Part shown: positions 18,697 through 26,946 of the stretch, piece by piece
Numbering within the stretch: position 1 is the stretch's first letter
How the letters are laid out: each line of letters begins with the position of its first letter
Source of the DNA: Candidatus Zixiibacteriota bacterium
Lineage (GTDB): Bacteria > Zixibacteria > MSB-5A5 > WJJR01
NCBI GenBank assembly: GCA_036397555.1
Contig: DASWIS010000025.1
Span: forward strand, 62,001-126,000
Length of the DNA: 64,000 bases
Direction: 5' to 3'
Position numbers and translations under genes: made by a program
The notes under the pieces: generated by a model
The model's input: the letters and a program-made list of their open reading frames with translations, nothing else
Told to the model about the DNA's origin: nothing
Databases searched by the model: none

Positions 18697-19350
18697 TCAC
18701 TCTGAACCACCGGGATTGATGGCCCCGTCCGCCGTCCGCACGGCCTTGACGAATGCGCGGATGGCGTCGTGCGATTTTACCCCGGGTGATTGCTCGACGC
18801 CGGTGGAGACATCGACTGCGAACGGATGAACCGCAACGATCGCATCTCCGACATTGACGGGATTCAAGCCGCCGGCGAGCCAGATACGTCCCCACCCGCT
18901 CGCAGTTTTGGCGATCGACCAGTCGAATGATTTGCCGGTTCCGCCGGGATTCGCCTTGCCGGCACTGTCCAACAAGTAGTCGCCGAAAGCCAGACCACGG
19001 TCGCGGATCATACCGCGTTGATCAGTGCAGGAAACCGCACGGATCAACGGAATCGAATGCGCCAATTGCATCCAGGGTCCGTCGGCGAGCGTTCCGCAGA
19101 GCTGCGCCGCAGAGAGACCGGCGGATCGTACGGTGCGCATAACAGTTTCGATATCTGGATCGAGAAACACGCCGACAACAACCACCGCCGGCGAGACCGA
19201 ATCGGCGATGGCACGCCCCTGATGGACCGAGACACATCGGGCGCTGCCGTACCAAAACACGACGCCGATGGAATCGGCGCCGGCGCTCGCTGCGGCCTGT
19301 GCATCGTCGGGACTCGTGATGCCGCAAATCTTGACGCGGGTGCGTGTCAT
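18697..19350 (-). CDS. trpF: Phosphoribosylanthranilate isomerase
   Basis: 217 residues. KICGITSPDDAQAAASAGAD with the catalytic Cys near the N-terminus, GVVFWYGSARCVS, LAGGLNPVNVGDAI, and DVSTGVEQSPGVKSHDAIRAFV at the C-terminus. It isomerises phosphoribosylanthranilate to CdRP. Its ATG overlaps the trpC TGA by 4 bases. One irregularity: the segment usually GLDxVQLHG reads GLSAAQLCG, losing the His. Confidence 0.94.
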   Translation of the reverse strand: MTRTRVKICGITSPDDAQAAASAGADSIGVVFWYGSARCVSVHQGRAIADSVSPAVVVVGVFLDPDIETVMRTVRSAGLSAAQLCGTLADGPWMQLAHSIPLIRAVSCTDQRGMIRDRGLAFGDYLLDSAGKANPGGTGKSFDWSIAKTASGWGRIWLAGGLNPVNVGDAIVAVHPFAVDVSTGVEQSPGVKSHDAIRAFVKAVRTADGAINPGGSE

Positions 19351-20171
19351 TTCAGTCCCTGCAATTGTCGCAGAAAGGCGGCCGGATCATCGGCACGTAC
19401 CAGTGACTCTCCGATCAAAAACCCGCTATATCCGATTGCGCGGAGTCGGCGGATCTGTTCGGCAGATTCGATCCCGCTCTCGGCAACCGCGAGCGCCGAT
19501 CGCGGCAACAACTTGCTGAGCCGGACGGGCGTTTGGTGATCGACACGAAAGTCGTCCAGATTGCGCGCGTTGATGCCGACCATCTGCGGATTCAGCGACG
19601 CGAGCTTAGTCAAATCCGATTCGTCGTGCGCCTCGTACAGTATGCCAAGCCCGAGTTCTTCGGCGGCAACGGACAGATTCTTCAGGAGTTCGGATGACAG
19701 GATGCGCGCAATGAGCAAGATCGCATCGGCGCCCAAAGCCGCCGATTCGGCGACTTGGATCGGATCGACGATGAAGTCCTTTCGCAGGATCGGCAACCCA
19801 CACGTGTCCCGAACGACTTCGATCCAATCTTCGGATCCGAGGAAAAAGTCTGGTTCCGTCACGACCGAAATGCCCGTGGCGCCGCCCAAATCGTAGGCGC
19901 GGGCCAATCGTGTCGGATTGAAATCGGAGCGGAACACGCCTCTGGAGGGCGACGCCTTCTTGATCTCCGCGATAATGCCCGAAGAGCGCTGGCTCAATGC
20001 CGCGGTCAGCGATCGGCGCTCGAACCGAATAGCGCGTCGAAGCAGAGCTCCCGCCGACGTCTTCGAACTCAACGCGGCTGCCCGTTTGTGGGCGGCCGCG
20101 ACAATCGGCGCCAACCGTGCGGGTGTCGGTGTCGTGATCGAGTGTGATCCTGCTGACGTGCGATCGATCAT
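19347..20171 (-). CDS. trpC: Indole-3-glycerol phosphate synthase
   Basis: About 274 residues. IIAEIKKASPSRG (catalytic Lys), YDLGGATGISVVTEPDFFLGS, LRKDFIVDPIQVAESAALGADAILLI, LYEAHDESDL, GINARNLDDFRVD, and AESGIESAEQIRRL with GFLIGESL. It closes CdRP to indole-3-glycerol phosphate. Two ATGs are possible: 20171 (after the MFS stop; GGAG lies 12 bases upstream) and 20183 (AGGAG directly adjacent, overlapping the MFS gene). I prefer 20171, but the difference is four residues in a non-conserved tail. Confidence 0.94.
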   Translation of the reverse strand: MIDRTSAGSHSITTPTPARLAPIVAAAHKRAAALSSKTSAGALLRRAIRFERRSLTAALSQRSSGIIAEIKKASPSRGVFRSDFNPTRLARAYDLGGATGISVVTEPDFFLGSEDWIEVVRDTCGLPILRKDFIVDPIQVAESAALGADAILLIARILSSELLKNLSVAAEELGLGILYEAHDESDLTKLASLNPQMVGINARNLDDFRVDHQTPVRLSKLLPRSALAVAESGIESAEQIRRLRAIGYSGFLIGESLVRADDPAAFLRQLQGLK

Positions 20172-20175
20172 GCGC

Positions 20176-21516
20176 TTACTCATCTCCTGGTCGCACGACA
20201 CCGACCGCGGATCGTCCGGCGTAGATTTCAAAGTTTGCGAAGTAGAACCAGTAGACCCAGCTGGCGGCAATGTACAGACCACATGCCAACAGGAGCGGGA
20301 CCTCATACCCCCAGCGTTCGATCATCCAGCCGCCCAGCGCCGCTGTCAATGCCCACGACAGAGTCCAAGCAACCATGGACCAACTGTTGGCCAATGCGCG
20401 GTCGGATTCGCCGACGCGTTCCATCATGTAATTGTTTGTAATCGGCACTCCGAGATTCATCAGGCCGCCGCGACACAGAAACGCCGCCGTGACCAACGGC
20501 AGGTTGCGGCTGAACGCGAGCACCAGCATGAACGGGATCGACGCCAGTTCGGTCGCCACGATGGTCCGCACCATGCCATAGCGCCGGGCCAGCTCGGGAC
20601 CGATCATCACGCCGATGATCATCGACAATTGCACGAATCCATAGTAGATGCCGATGGTTTGCGTCGGAAGTCCGAATCGGTCGCGAAAGTACAGGTTCAT
20701 AAACGGTATGATCAGCCCCGCACCCAGGCCGACCAGAAAGAATGGAAACGTCAGCCGAAACAGCAGGCGCCCGCGTGTGCTCCAGTATTGCCGCCACGGG
20801 ACTCGCAAGCTGCGTCGGCCCACGACGGCGCTCGGGATTTTGGCATAGGCGAAGACCGCCATCGCGGCCGAGGCGCTTCCTATCCACAGAACCCAGCGAT
20901 ACGCCTGCACCGAGGAACCGGCCGGTGCGGTGAGTGCACGGTGCAATGTCCCCGCGCCGAAGTGCGCGACCAACCCCGCACCAAGCATCGCCGCGAATCC
21001 GAGCGAAAACACATGCGCGCGTTCCGCTGGCGAGGAATACATCATCAGAAATGGCGAACTGGTGACCCGGCTGAATGCCAGCATGGCCCCGGCCGCAAAA
21101 GCGGCGGCGAGAATCGCATCGGCGCCGTCGGACCGCACTTGTAAGGCAAATCCGGCCGCGACCCCCAGCGACGAGAGAATCAGCAAGATCCGTGGCGATA
21201 CGCGCGACACCAGCAGGGCTCCGGGAATGGCCATGGCCACGGTCCCGAACGATTGCGCGGAAAGGATGCGGCCAATCACCGTTTCGCTGAAGCCACGCTC
21301 TTTCATGTACAGATTGAACAGCAGCATAAACGTGAGCCATGCCAGACCGACCAGAAACGATCCGATGAGATACCACCGCGCTGCAACCGAAATGCTGCGC
21401 AAGTTTCGGATGTATTCGCGCAGCCAGTGCGATGGCGCCACAGAGACCTCAGCTTCGGCTTTCGACTCGGCGGCTACGGTCGGTCGGGTTGATTGGTCGG
21501 TCTGGACGGTCATCAT
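20176..21516 (-). CDS. MFS transporter embedded between trpD and trpC
   Basis: 446 residues with 12 predicted membrane segments and major-facilitator features, including GRILSAQSFGTVAMAIPGALLVSRVSPR (motif A-like region after segment 2) and a similar loop in the second half (GVMIGPELARRYGM). The specificity cannot be read from sequence. Position is the strongest hint: 9 bases after trpD and overlapping or abutting trpC, so it is co-expressed with tryptophan biosynthesis and may export an aromatic compound. That is inference. Confidence 0.85.
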   Translation of the reverse strand: MMTVQTDQSTRPTVAAESKAEAEVSVAPSHWLREYIRNLRSISVAARWYLIGSFLVGLAWLTFMLLFNLYMKERGFSETVIGRILSAQSFGTVAMAIPGALLVSRVSPRILLILSSLGVAAGFALQVRSDGADAILAAAFAAGAMLAFSRVTSSPFLMMYSSPAERAHVFSLGFAAMLGAGLVAHFGAGTLHRALTAPAGSSVQAYRWVLWIGSASAAMAVFAYAKIPSAVVGRRSLRVPWRQYWSTRGRLLFRLTFPFFLVGLGAGLIIPFMNLYFRDRFGLPTQTIGIYYGFVQLSMIIGVMIGPELARRYGMVRTIVATELASIPFMLVLAFSRNLPLVTAAFLCRGGLMNLGVPITNNYMMERVGESDRALANSWSMVAWTLSWALTAALGGWMIERWGYEVPLLLACGLYIAASWVYWFYFANFEIYAGRSAVGVVRPGDE

Positions 21517-21525
21517 CTTCTCATA

Positions 21526-22536
21526 TCAGCCGCGCGAGGCGGCCGCGGCTGCCTGAAGCGTGTGCTCGAAACGCCCGTTTGCTACAGCGGCGCGAGCGTT
21601 TTCGACGCCTTCGGCGATCGACTGCACTATACCGGCGACAACCAGCGCGGCGCCGGCATTAAAGAGCGCGGCCTCCATCTTTGGGCGGTTTTCATCGCGG
21701 GTGAGGGTTCGGAGAATCTCGGCGTTTGTTTCAGCGTCGCCGCCGGAGAGATCGGAGAGTTGTGAACGGCGCAGTCCGGCATCTTGCGGCGATACGGTGT
21801 AGGTGCGAACAGACTCGCCGTCCCATTCGGCAATGCGATTTTCGCCGGTCGGCAGCAATTCATCGGCGCCATCGGGACCGGCGACAACCATGGCACGCAC
21901 GGCACCCAGCGCGCCAAGCACGCGCGCCAGGGGCTCGAGTCGCCGGGGATCGTACACGCCGACGACCTGCCGTCGCACCGAGGCCGGATTGCACAGCGGG
22001 CCGAGAATATTGAACACCGTCCGAACGCCGATGTCTCGCCGGGGCCCAGCGGCGTGTTTCATCGCCGGATGGAAACGCGGTGCGAATAGAAACGTGAAGT
22101 TCGTGCGCGACAGCGCTTCCGCGGCAACGGCCGCTCCGGGGTCGATGTCGAAACCCAGCGTAAGCAACACGTCGGCGGATCCGCACTGTGACGAGACGGC
22201 GCGGTTGCCGTGCTTGGCCACAGGAACGTCACACGCCGCACAGATCAAACCGGCGGCCGTTGAGATGTTGAATGTTGAGAGACCATCGCCGCCGGTGCCG
22301 CACGTGTCGATGGCGCCGTCCGGCGCGCCCTCCAACGGCGTCATCGCCCCACGCATCGCGCGCGCGAATCCGGCAATCTCGTCGATCGTCTCGCCCTTGG
22401 CACGCAGCGCGACCAGCCACGCCGAAATCTGCGCCGGAGTTGCCTGCCCCTCCATGACAATCGCCATCGCCCCGTAGGCGGACTCGCTGTCGAGGTGTTC
22501 ACCCTCAAGCGCGGCTTTGATATATCGTTTCAGCAT
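21526..22536 (-). CDS. trpD: Anthranilate phosphoribosyltransferase
   Basis: 336 residues, normal for unfused TrpD. N-terminal helical domain (LKRYIKAALEGEHL, ALRAKGETIDEIAGFARAM), PRPP loop DTCGTGGDGLSTFNISTAAGLICAA, KHGNRAVSSQCGSADVLLTLG, FLFAPRFHPAMKHAAGPRRDIGVRTVFNILGPLCNPA, and GPDGADEL. It attaches phosphoribosyl to anthranilate. It follows trpG by 15 bases. Confidence 0.96.
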   Translation of the reverse strand: MLKRYIKAALEGEHLDSESAYGAMAIVMEGQATPAQISAWLVALRAKGETIDEIAGFARAMRGAMTPLEGAPDGAIDTCGTGGDGLSTFNISTAAGLICAACDVPVAKHGNRAVSSQCGSADVLLTLGFDIDPGAAVAAEALSRTNFTFLFAPRFHPAMKHAAGPRRDIGVRTVFNILGPLCNPASVRRQVVGVYDPRRLEPLARVLGALGAVRAMVVAGPDGADELLPTGENRIAEWDGESVRTYTVSPQDAGLRRSQLSDLSGGDAETNAEILRTLTRDENRPKMEAALFNAGAALVVAGIVQSIAEGVENARAAVANGRFEHTLQAAAAASRG

Positions 22537-22551
22537 GCTTTTTGCCCGCGA

Positions 22552-23118
22552 CTACAGAGAACCGTCCAGGAAATTCTTCAGAATCGCCTTCCCTTCGCGC
22601 GTCAGGATCGACTCGGGATGAAATTGCACACCGACCGTGGGATGTTCCTTGTGACGCAGCCCCATGATGATTCCATCATCGGTCTCGGCCGTGATTTTCA
22701 GGCACGAAGGACAAGTTTCCCTGTCAACGATCAGCGAGTGATATCGCGTCGCTTCAAAGGGGTTGGCAACGCCCATAAACAGGCCGCAATTCTCGTGTTT
22801 GATCATCGATGTCTTGCCGTGCATCAGCCGTCGCGCCCGGACGACGCGTCCGCCGAAGACCTCACCGATGGCCTGGTGGCCCAGACAGACGCCGAGGATC
22901 GGAAGTTTACCGGACAACTCGGCTACGATCTTCGGCGTGACTCCCGCCTCGGCCGGCCGCCCCGGCCCCGGCGAGAGGACGACGGCATCATATCGCTTCG
23001 GGATTGTGCCCACATCGACGGTGTCGTTGCGTCGCACCTGAACGCGCGCTCCCAACTCCTCAAGGTATTGGTAGAGGTTGTACGTGAACGAATCGTAGTT
23101 GTCGACCAGGAGAATCAC
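22552..23118 (-). CDS. trpG: Anthranilate synthase glutamine amidotransferase subunit
   Basis: 188 residues. ILLVDNYDSFTYNLYQYL at the start, VLSPGPGRPAEAG, nucleophile Cys in PILGVCLGHQAIGEVFGG, and catalytic His/Glu in VQFHPESILT. It supplies ammonia to TrpE. I choose the GTG at 23116-23118 because it forms a GTGA overlap with the trpE stop and puts the conserved ILLVDNYDSF at residue 2. The ORF start seven codons earlier would lie inside trpE. Confidence 0.95.
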   Translation of the reverse strand: MILLVDNYDSFTYNLYQYLEELGARVQVRRNDTVDVGTIPKRYDAVVLSPGPGRPAEAGVTPKIVAELSGKLPILGVCLGHQAIGEVFGGRVVRARRLMHGKTSMIKHENCGLFMGVANPFEATRYHSLIVDRETCPSCLKITAETDDGIIMGLRHKEHPTVGVQFHPESILTREGKAILKNFLDGSL

Positions 23119-24623
23119 GGCCGCATCTCCCGGCTCCATTCGCCGCCGACGGCGGCCAGCGGGGCGGCCGCCTTGTTTTGAGTTTCGCGATATTCGCGCA
23201 TCGGGTCGCTGTCGGCGACGATGCCGGCGCCCGCCTGCACATAGGACGCCCGGCCATCCATTACCGCTGTGCGAATCGCGATCGCCATATCCATGTCGCC
23301 GCGCCAGTCGACATATCCGACCGATCCGGCGTACACGCCGCGACGATCCGGTTCGAGCTCGTCGATAATCTCCATCGCGCGAATCTTGGGCGCACCGGAG
23401 ACGGTCCCTGCCGGGAAGGTCGCCGCTAGCACATCGAATGCATCGGTGTTGCGCTTCGCGGTCCCCGTCACGGTCGACACCATGTGCATCACATGTGAGT
23501 AGCGGTCGATCGCGCAGAATTGCACCGTGTCGACGCTTCCGGGGCGGCAGACGCGACCGATGTCGTTGCGTCCGAGATCGACCAGCATGACGTGTTCAGC
23601 CCGCTCTTTCGGTGATGCGCGCAGTTGTCGCTCCAGCGCCAGGTCGCGTTGATGGTCGGCACCGCGACGGCGTGTGCCGGCAATCGGTCGGGTCGTAATC
23701 AACGCGCCGCGTTTCTGCACCAATGTCTCCGGTGACGAACCGGCAACCGCCAGTTCGCCGAAGCGAACAAAGTACATGTACGGCGAGGGGTTGGCGCGTC
23801 TCAGTCGCCGATACACATCAAACGGCTTAGCACGGCCCTCGACGCTGAATCGTTGCGACAGCACGCCCTGAAAGATGTCGCCGCGCGCGATGTGCCGTTT
23901 GGCCACTCGCACCGACTCGCAAAACCGTTCCCGCGTCGTGTTCGAGCGAATTCTCCCGTGCCGCGGCGAACCGAGCGGCGGTACAACGGGTCGGCTGTGC
24001 AGGCGCCGAACGGTGGCATCCAGTCGGCGGGACGCCGTGTCGTACTCCGACCTTAGGTGAGAACGTGATCGGCCATCGGGGAAGACTGTCACCACGACCC
24101 TCGCCGACTGCCTGACGTGATCGAAAACGACGATGCGATCGTACAAGCCCAGCATGATCCAGGGCTGTTCGAGTGCCTCCCGCGAATTCGACGGAATGCG
24201 TTCGAATAATCGCACGCAGTCGTAGCCGAAGTAGCCGACCCACCCGCCACTGAAGAACCCGTGGGTGGTCGCCCCAGACGTCAAAACCTCGCGCCGTGGC
24301 ATACATGCCCGCAGGACATCGAGCGTCTCGTCCGTCGAAAATCGACGCCGGCGGCGACCGCGTGCGATGACACCGCCGGGCTCATAGACCGTGAGTGTCT
24401 CAACCGGATCTGCGCCGATGAAGGAGTACCGACCGACCGACTCCCCACCTTCGACACTCTCAAACAGGAACGAAGCGCTGGTCTGCCTGGTGACCAATGC
24501 GAGATAGACCGCCGCCGGAGTCAGGAGATCGGCCGGAATTTCCTCGCTCAGCGACACGATCGCCGCGCTGCGCGCCTGCCGTTCAAATGCGCGGAAGTCC
24601 ATTCGCGTGTGCTCCGGTGACAT
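23115..24623 (-). CDS. trpE: Anthranilate synthase component I
   Basis: 502 residues. The tryptophan-binding LLES-x10-S feedback motif is present as LFES followed ten residues later by Ser (FESVEGGESVGRYSF). Catalytic chorismate-binding elements include GDIFQGVLSQRF, PSPYMYFVRFGE, SSPETLVQK, RPIAGTRRRG, DLGRNDIGRVC, FPAGTVSGAPKIRAMEII and YAGSVGYVD. It converts chorismate plus ammonia to anthranilate. The intact motif predicts allosteric inhibition by Trp in addition to the leader attenuator. It starts 2 bases after the upstream DapF-like gene. An alternative ATG lies at 24602. Confidence 0.96.
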   Translation of the reverse strand: MSPEHTRMDFRAFERQARSAAIVSLSEEIPADLLTPAAVYLALVTRQTSASFLFESVEGGESVGRYSFIGADPVETLTVYEPGGVIARGRRRRRFSTDETLDVLRACMPRREVLTSGATTHGFFSGGWVGYFGYDCVRLFERIPSNSREALEQPWIMLGLYDRIVVFDHVRQSARVVVTVFPDGRSRSHLRSEYDTASRRLDATVRRLHSRPVVPPLGSPRHGRIRSNTTRERFCESVRVAKRHIARGDIFQGVLSQRFSVEGRAKPFDVYRRLRRANPSPYMYFVRFGELAVAGSSPETLVQKRGALITTRPIAGTRRRGADHQRDLALERQLRASPKERAEHVMLVDLGRNDIGRVCRPGSVDTVQFCAIDRYSHVMHMVSTVTGTAKRNTDAFDVLAATFPAGTVSGAPKIRAMEIIDELEPDRRGVYAGSVGYVDWRGDMDMAIAIRTAVMDGRASYVQAGAGIVADSDPMREYRETQNKAAAPLAAVGGEWSREMRP

Positions 24624-24625
24624 GC

Positions 24626-25444
24626 TCAGACGCCCCAGTCTCCTTCAAAGAGAACTCGTGCCCGCGCGAGCATGGTGACACCGCCGCTGCGTGTGTCCAC
24701 GATGAACCGCTGTCTCCCGCCCGGGGACACTACCGTGACGCGGGAGTCCGCTTTGCCCAGGTGTGCGGCGGCCGCGACGGCGGCCAGTGCACCAGACCCC
24801 GAGGCCGGGGTCGGTCCGACCCCGCGCTCGTACACACGCATCTCGAGCTTTCGACGTGAATGTATTCGTGTAAAGCCGACATTGACGCCTCCGGTTGCGT
24901 GTGCGCGCCTTTGACATAACAGACCGACGTTTTGCCAATCAAAGTCAAACCCGTGAACGAAGAACACCCACTGTGGATTGCCGACGGCGACGGTCCAGTA
25001 GGAGCCCGGTGTACGTCGCGGCATCCCCGAGAGCGGCCGCCCCTTCGTCACCGCCGGAGCCGGCCGCACGATACTGACCTCGTAGTGCCGATCCCGCAGG
25101 GCTTTTGTCGAGACGCTCATCAATCCGGCCCCGGTCAGGAACGTGATGCGACGCGGATCCCCCTTTTGTGCGGCGACAACCGCCGATGCGCAGCGCAGCC
25201 CGTTTCCTGACCATTCAAAGGGTGACCCATCGGCATTAAACATTCGTGTGCCGATTTGCGCGGCCCGCCGCTTCGACAGGATGATTAAGCCATCGGCGCC
25301 GACTCCACAGCGTCGGTTGCACAGCCGCTGTACGAGCGACCGGGTCCAGCGCACTGATGTCGCGCTCTGATGAACGATAATAAAGTCGTTTCGCAGAGAC
25401 TCGGCCTTGGCGAAGTGAATCCGTCGTGGCTTCTGATTGGGCAT
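24626..25444 (-). CDS. DapF/PhzF-fold protein lacking both diaminopimelate-epimerase cysteines
   Basis: 272 residues, clearly homologous to diaminopimelate epimerase along its whole length (GVGADGLIIL, FNADGSPFEW, INVGFTRI-like region, RVYERGVG, VSPGGRQ). However, the catalytic sites are changed. The first Cys (E. coli C73, CGNGxRC) is Ser79 in SGNGLRC. The second (C217, ACGSGA) is Ser215 in ASGSGA. The usual GNPH His is Gln158, and the ERGxGET Glu is Pro211. HGLGND is also altered to ESLRND. It therefore probably does not epimerise DAP. It is the first gene after the trp attenuator and lies 2 bases before trpE. PhzF, a Cys-less member of this fold, acts on a chorismate-derived compound, so an aromatic substrate is a reasonable guess. 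The start is uncertain: ATG 25444 chosen, no clear ribosome-binding site. Confidence 0.85.
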   Translation of the reverse strand: MPNQKPRRIHFAKAESLRNDFIIVHQSATSVRWTRSLVQRLCNRRCGVGADGLIILSKRRAAQIGTRMFNADGSPFEWSGNGLRCASAVVAAQKGDPRRITFLTGAGLMSVSTKALRDRHYEVSIVRPAPAVTKGRPLSGMPRRTPGSYWTVAVGNPQWVFFVHGFDFDWQNVGLLCQRRAHATGGVNVGFTRIHSRRKLEMRVYERGVGPTPASGSGALAAVAAAAHLGKADSRVTVVSPGGRQRFIVDTRSGGVTMLARARVLFEGDWGV

Positions 25445-25535
25445 CGCAATTGGTTTCGCTGGCCAACGGTCAGGCAGACTACGTGTATTCGGCGGAGCCG
25501 ACAAGGCCGTTCCCGACGGGATGTTGCACGACAAC

Positions 25536-25564
25536 AAAAAAGGCCCGTCTATCGACGGGCCTTT
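25536..25564 (-). terminator. Attenuator terminator hairpin (trp leader segment 3:4)
   Basis: A perfect 11-base-pair inverted repeat (AAAGGCCCGTC, loop GATA on the minus strand, GACGGGCCTTT) is followed on the minus strand by six T. It lies 29 bases after the leader-peptide stop codon and about 90 bases before the first structural gene, so when formed it would abort transcription of the trp/aro train. Confidence 0.9.
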
Positions 25565-25634
25565 GGCTTTGACTGTGACTGCACCCATCGATCTACGGGA
25601 CATCCTCCGTGCGCCAAACCCAGTTGGTGTGCAG
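25551..25634 (-). promoter_or_regulatory. Mutually exclusive leader RNA hairpins: trp attenuator control region
   Basis: Four pairing segments are visible on the minus strand. Segment 1, CTGCACACC (25626-25634), lies in the leader just before the Trp codons and pairs with GGGTGCAG (25579-25586) in segment 2, with one bulged A. Segment 2, ATCGATGGGT (25583-25592), immediately after the leader stop, pairs over 10 bases (8 Watson-Crick, 2 G-U) with GCCCGTCGAT (25551-25560) in segment 3. Segment 3 otherwise forms the terminator with segment 4. A ribosome stalled at the Trp codons would cover segment 1, free segment 2 and disrupt the terminator. This is classical trp attenuation logic. Confidence 0.85.
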
Positions 25635-25643
25635 TTGTTTCAT
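25593..25643 (-). CDS. trpL: Tryptophan leader peptide
   Basis: A 16-residue reading frame, MKQLHTNWVWRTEDVP, ends in TAG exactly where antiterminator segment 2 begins. Codons 8 and 10 are TGG (25620-25622 and 25614-25616), two Trp in a short peptide, in the position expected for a ribosome-stalling sensor. It lies between the aminotransferase stop and the DapF-like gene. An in-frame ATG seven codons upstream (25664) is an alternative start; neither has a strong ribosome-binding site. It is too short for gene callers, but position, Trp codons and hairpins together make it convincing. Confidence 0.85.
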   Translation of the reverse strand: MKQLHTNWVWRTEDVP

Positions 25644-25701
25644 TCCAAATCCGGTACTTTCCATCGCTTTGGGAATACGCCTCACGCAACGCGATTGTTG
25701 G

Positions 25702-26940
25702 TCAATCCTGCGCCTCGTTTGAGAAAACCCGTCCCAGACGCTTGATACCCTCATGGATGTTTTCCAATGACGCGTTGGAGAAGTTGAGCCGTAAGGTGTT
25801 CAGCCCGGTGCCGTCGGGGAAAAACGGCCGTCCGGGGACATACGCCACCTTCTCTTCGATCGCGTTCTGCAAGAGCTTAGTCGCATCGGTCCCTTCGGGC
25901 AGCCGCACCCAGAGGAACAACCCGCCCTCCGGCCTGGTCCAGGTGACCGTATCCGGGAAAAACTCGCTCATCGCGCGCAGCATGGCGTCGCGCCGCTGGC
26001 GATACGCGCCGATCAGTGACTCGATGTGCCGCTCCAGCGATCCATCATGCGCGTATTCGTAGATGACATGCTGGGCAAACTGGTTGGTGTGCAGGTCGGT
26101 GCACTGCTTGACCCGTTCGAGCACGGGCGTGATTTGCCGTGAGCAAGCGATCCAGCCGATGCGAAGCCCCGGCGAGACGATCTTGGAAAAGGTGCCCAAC
26201 TGCAGGACCGCCTGACCACCGAGTGACTTGATCGACGGGGCAGGTGTCCCGGAGTAGCGCAACTCGCCGTACGGGTTGTCATCGATGATCGGGACCGAAT
26301 ACCGGCGCGCCTTCTCGACCAACAATCGGCGGCGGCACTCGCTCAATGTGATCCCGGTGGGGTTCTGGAAATTCGGCACGACGTAGATCAGGCGCGGCCG
26401 GTAACGCGTGATCAACGGATCGATCGTTTCAACCAGCATTCCCTCGTCATCCATTTCGACCAGCGCGTAACGCGTGCCATAGTAGTTGAACGCCTGCATG
26501 GCGCCGACATACGTCGGCCGTTCGCACACCACATAGTCCCCGCGCTCGATGAATGCACGGCCAACCGCATCCAGTCCCTGCTGCGATCCAGCGGTGATCA
26601 GGATGTTTTCGGCGGTCAGACGGTATCCCGTTTGACGGAAAATCCGCTCAGCGATAAACTCTCGCAGCGGGAGAAACCCCATGGAAAGACCGTACTGGAG
26701 CGCCGCCGACCCGTACTTCGTCAGCACTCGATCCGCCGCGGATTTGATCTCGTCAACCGGAAACAGCTCGGGAGCCGGAAGTCCGCCGGCGAACGAAATG
26801 ACCCCGGGCTGGCTGGAAAACTTCAGGATGTCGCGAATGATCGACGACTCAAGCTGGTACGCGTGCCGAGAGAAGTGGCTGGGGGTAAACGCGAACGGCT
26901 CTGGCATGACTTCATCGCGGACGAGGGTTTCGAGATCCAT
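25702..26940 (-). CDS. PLP-dependent aminotransferase, class I (2-aminoadipate/aromatic, LysN-like)
   Basis: 412 residues. Family features: FAGGLPAPELFPVDEI, LQYGLSMGFLPLREFIAER, ILITAGSQQGLD, ERPTYVGAMQAF, PNFQNPTGITLS, DDNPYGELRYSG, PLP lysine in LGTFSKIVSPGLRIGW, and a C-terminal RLNFSNAS with the carboxylate-binding Arg. Relatives (LysN, 2-aminoadipate and multisubstrate aromatic/branched aminotransferases) have broad specificity. Its position directly upstream of the trp leader fits an aromatic aminotransferase, but this is inference. A TTGACC-18-TAGGTT promoter sits 6 bases before the ATG, suggesting a leaderless mRNA. An alternative ATG lies at 26907. Confidence 0.9.
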   Translation of the reverse strand: MDLETLVRDEVMPEPFAFTPSHFSRHAYQLESSIIRDILKFSSQPGVISFAGGLPAPELFPVDEIKSAADRVLTKYGSAALQYGLSMGFLPLREFIAERIFRQTGYRLTAENILITAGSQQGLDAVGRAFIERGDYVVCERPTYVGAMQAFNYYGTRYALVEMDDEGMLVETIDPLITRYRPRLIYVVPNFQNPTGITLSECRRRLLVEKARRYSVPIIDDNPYGELRYSGTPAPSIKSLGGQAVLQLGTFSKIVSPGLRIGWIACSRQITPVLERVKQCTDLHTNQFAQHVIYEYAHDGSLERHIESLIGAYRQRRDAMLRAMSEFFPDTVTWTRPEGGLFLWVRLPEGTDATKLLQNAIEEKVAYVPGRPFFPDGTGLNTLRLNFSNASLENIHEGIKRLGRVFSNEAQD

Positions 26941-26946
26941 GACACA

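Noticed and set aside
25660-25712. TTGACC at the aminotransferase stop codon as the -35 of the trp promoter
   Set aside because: The next -10-like sequence (TATTCC) is 22 bases away, too far for a normal promoter. The trp promoter remains unlocated; it may be the aminotransferase promoter itself.
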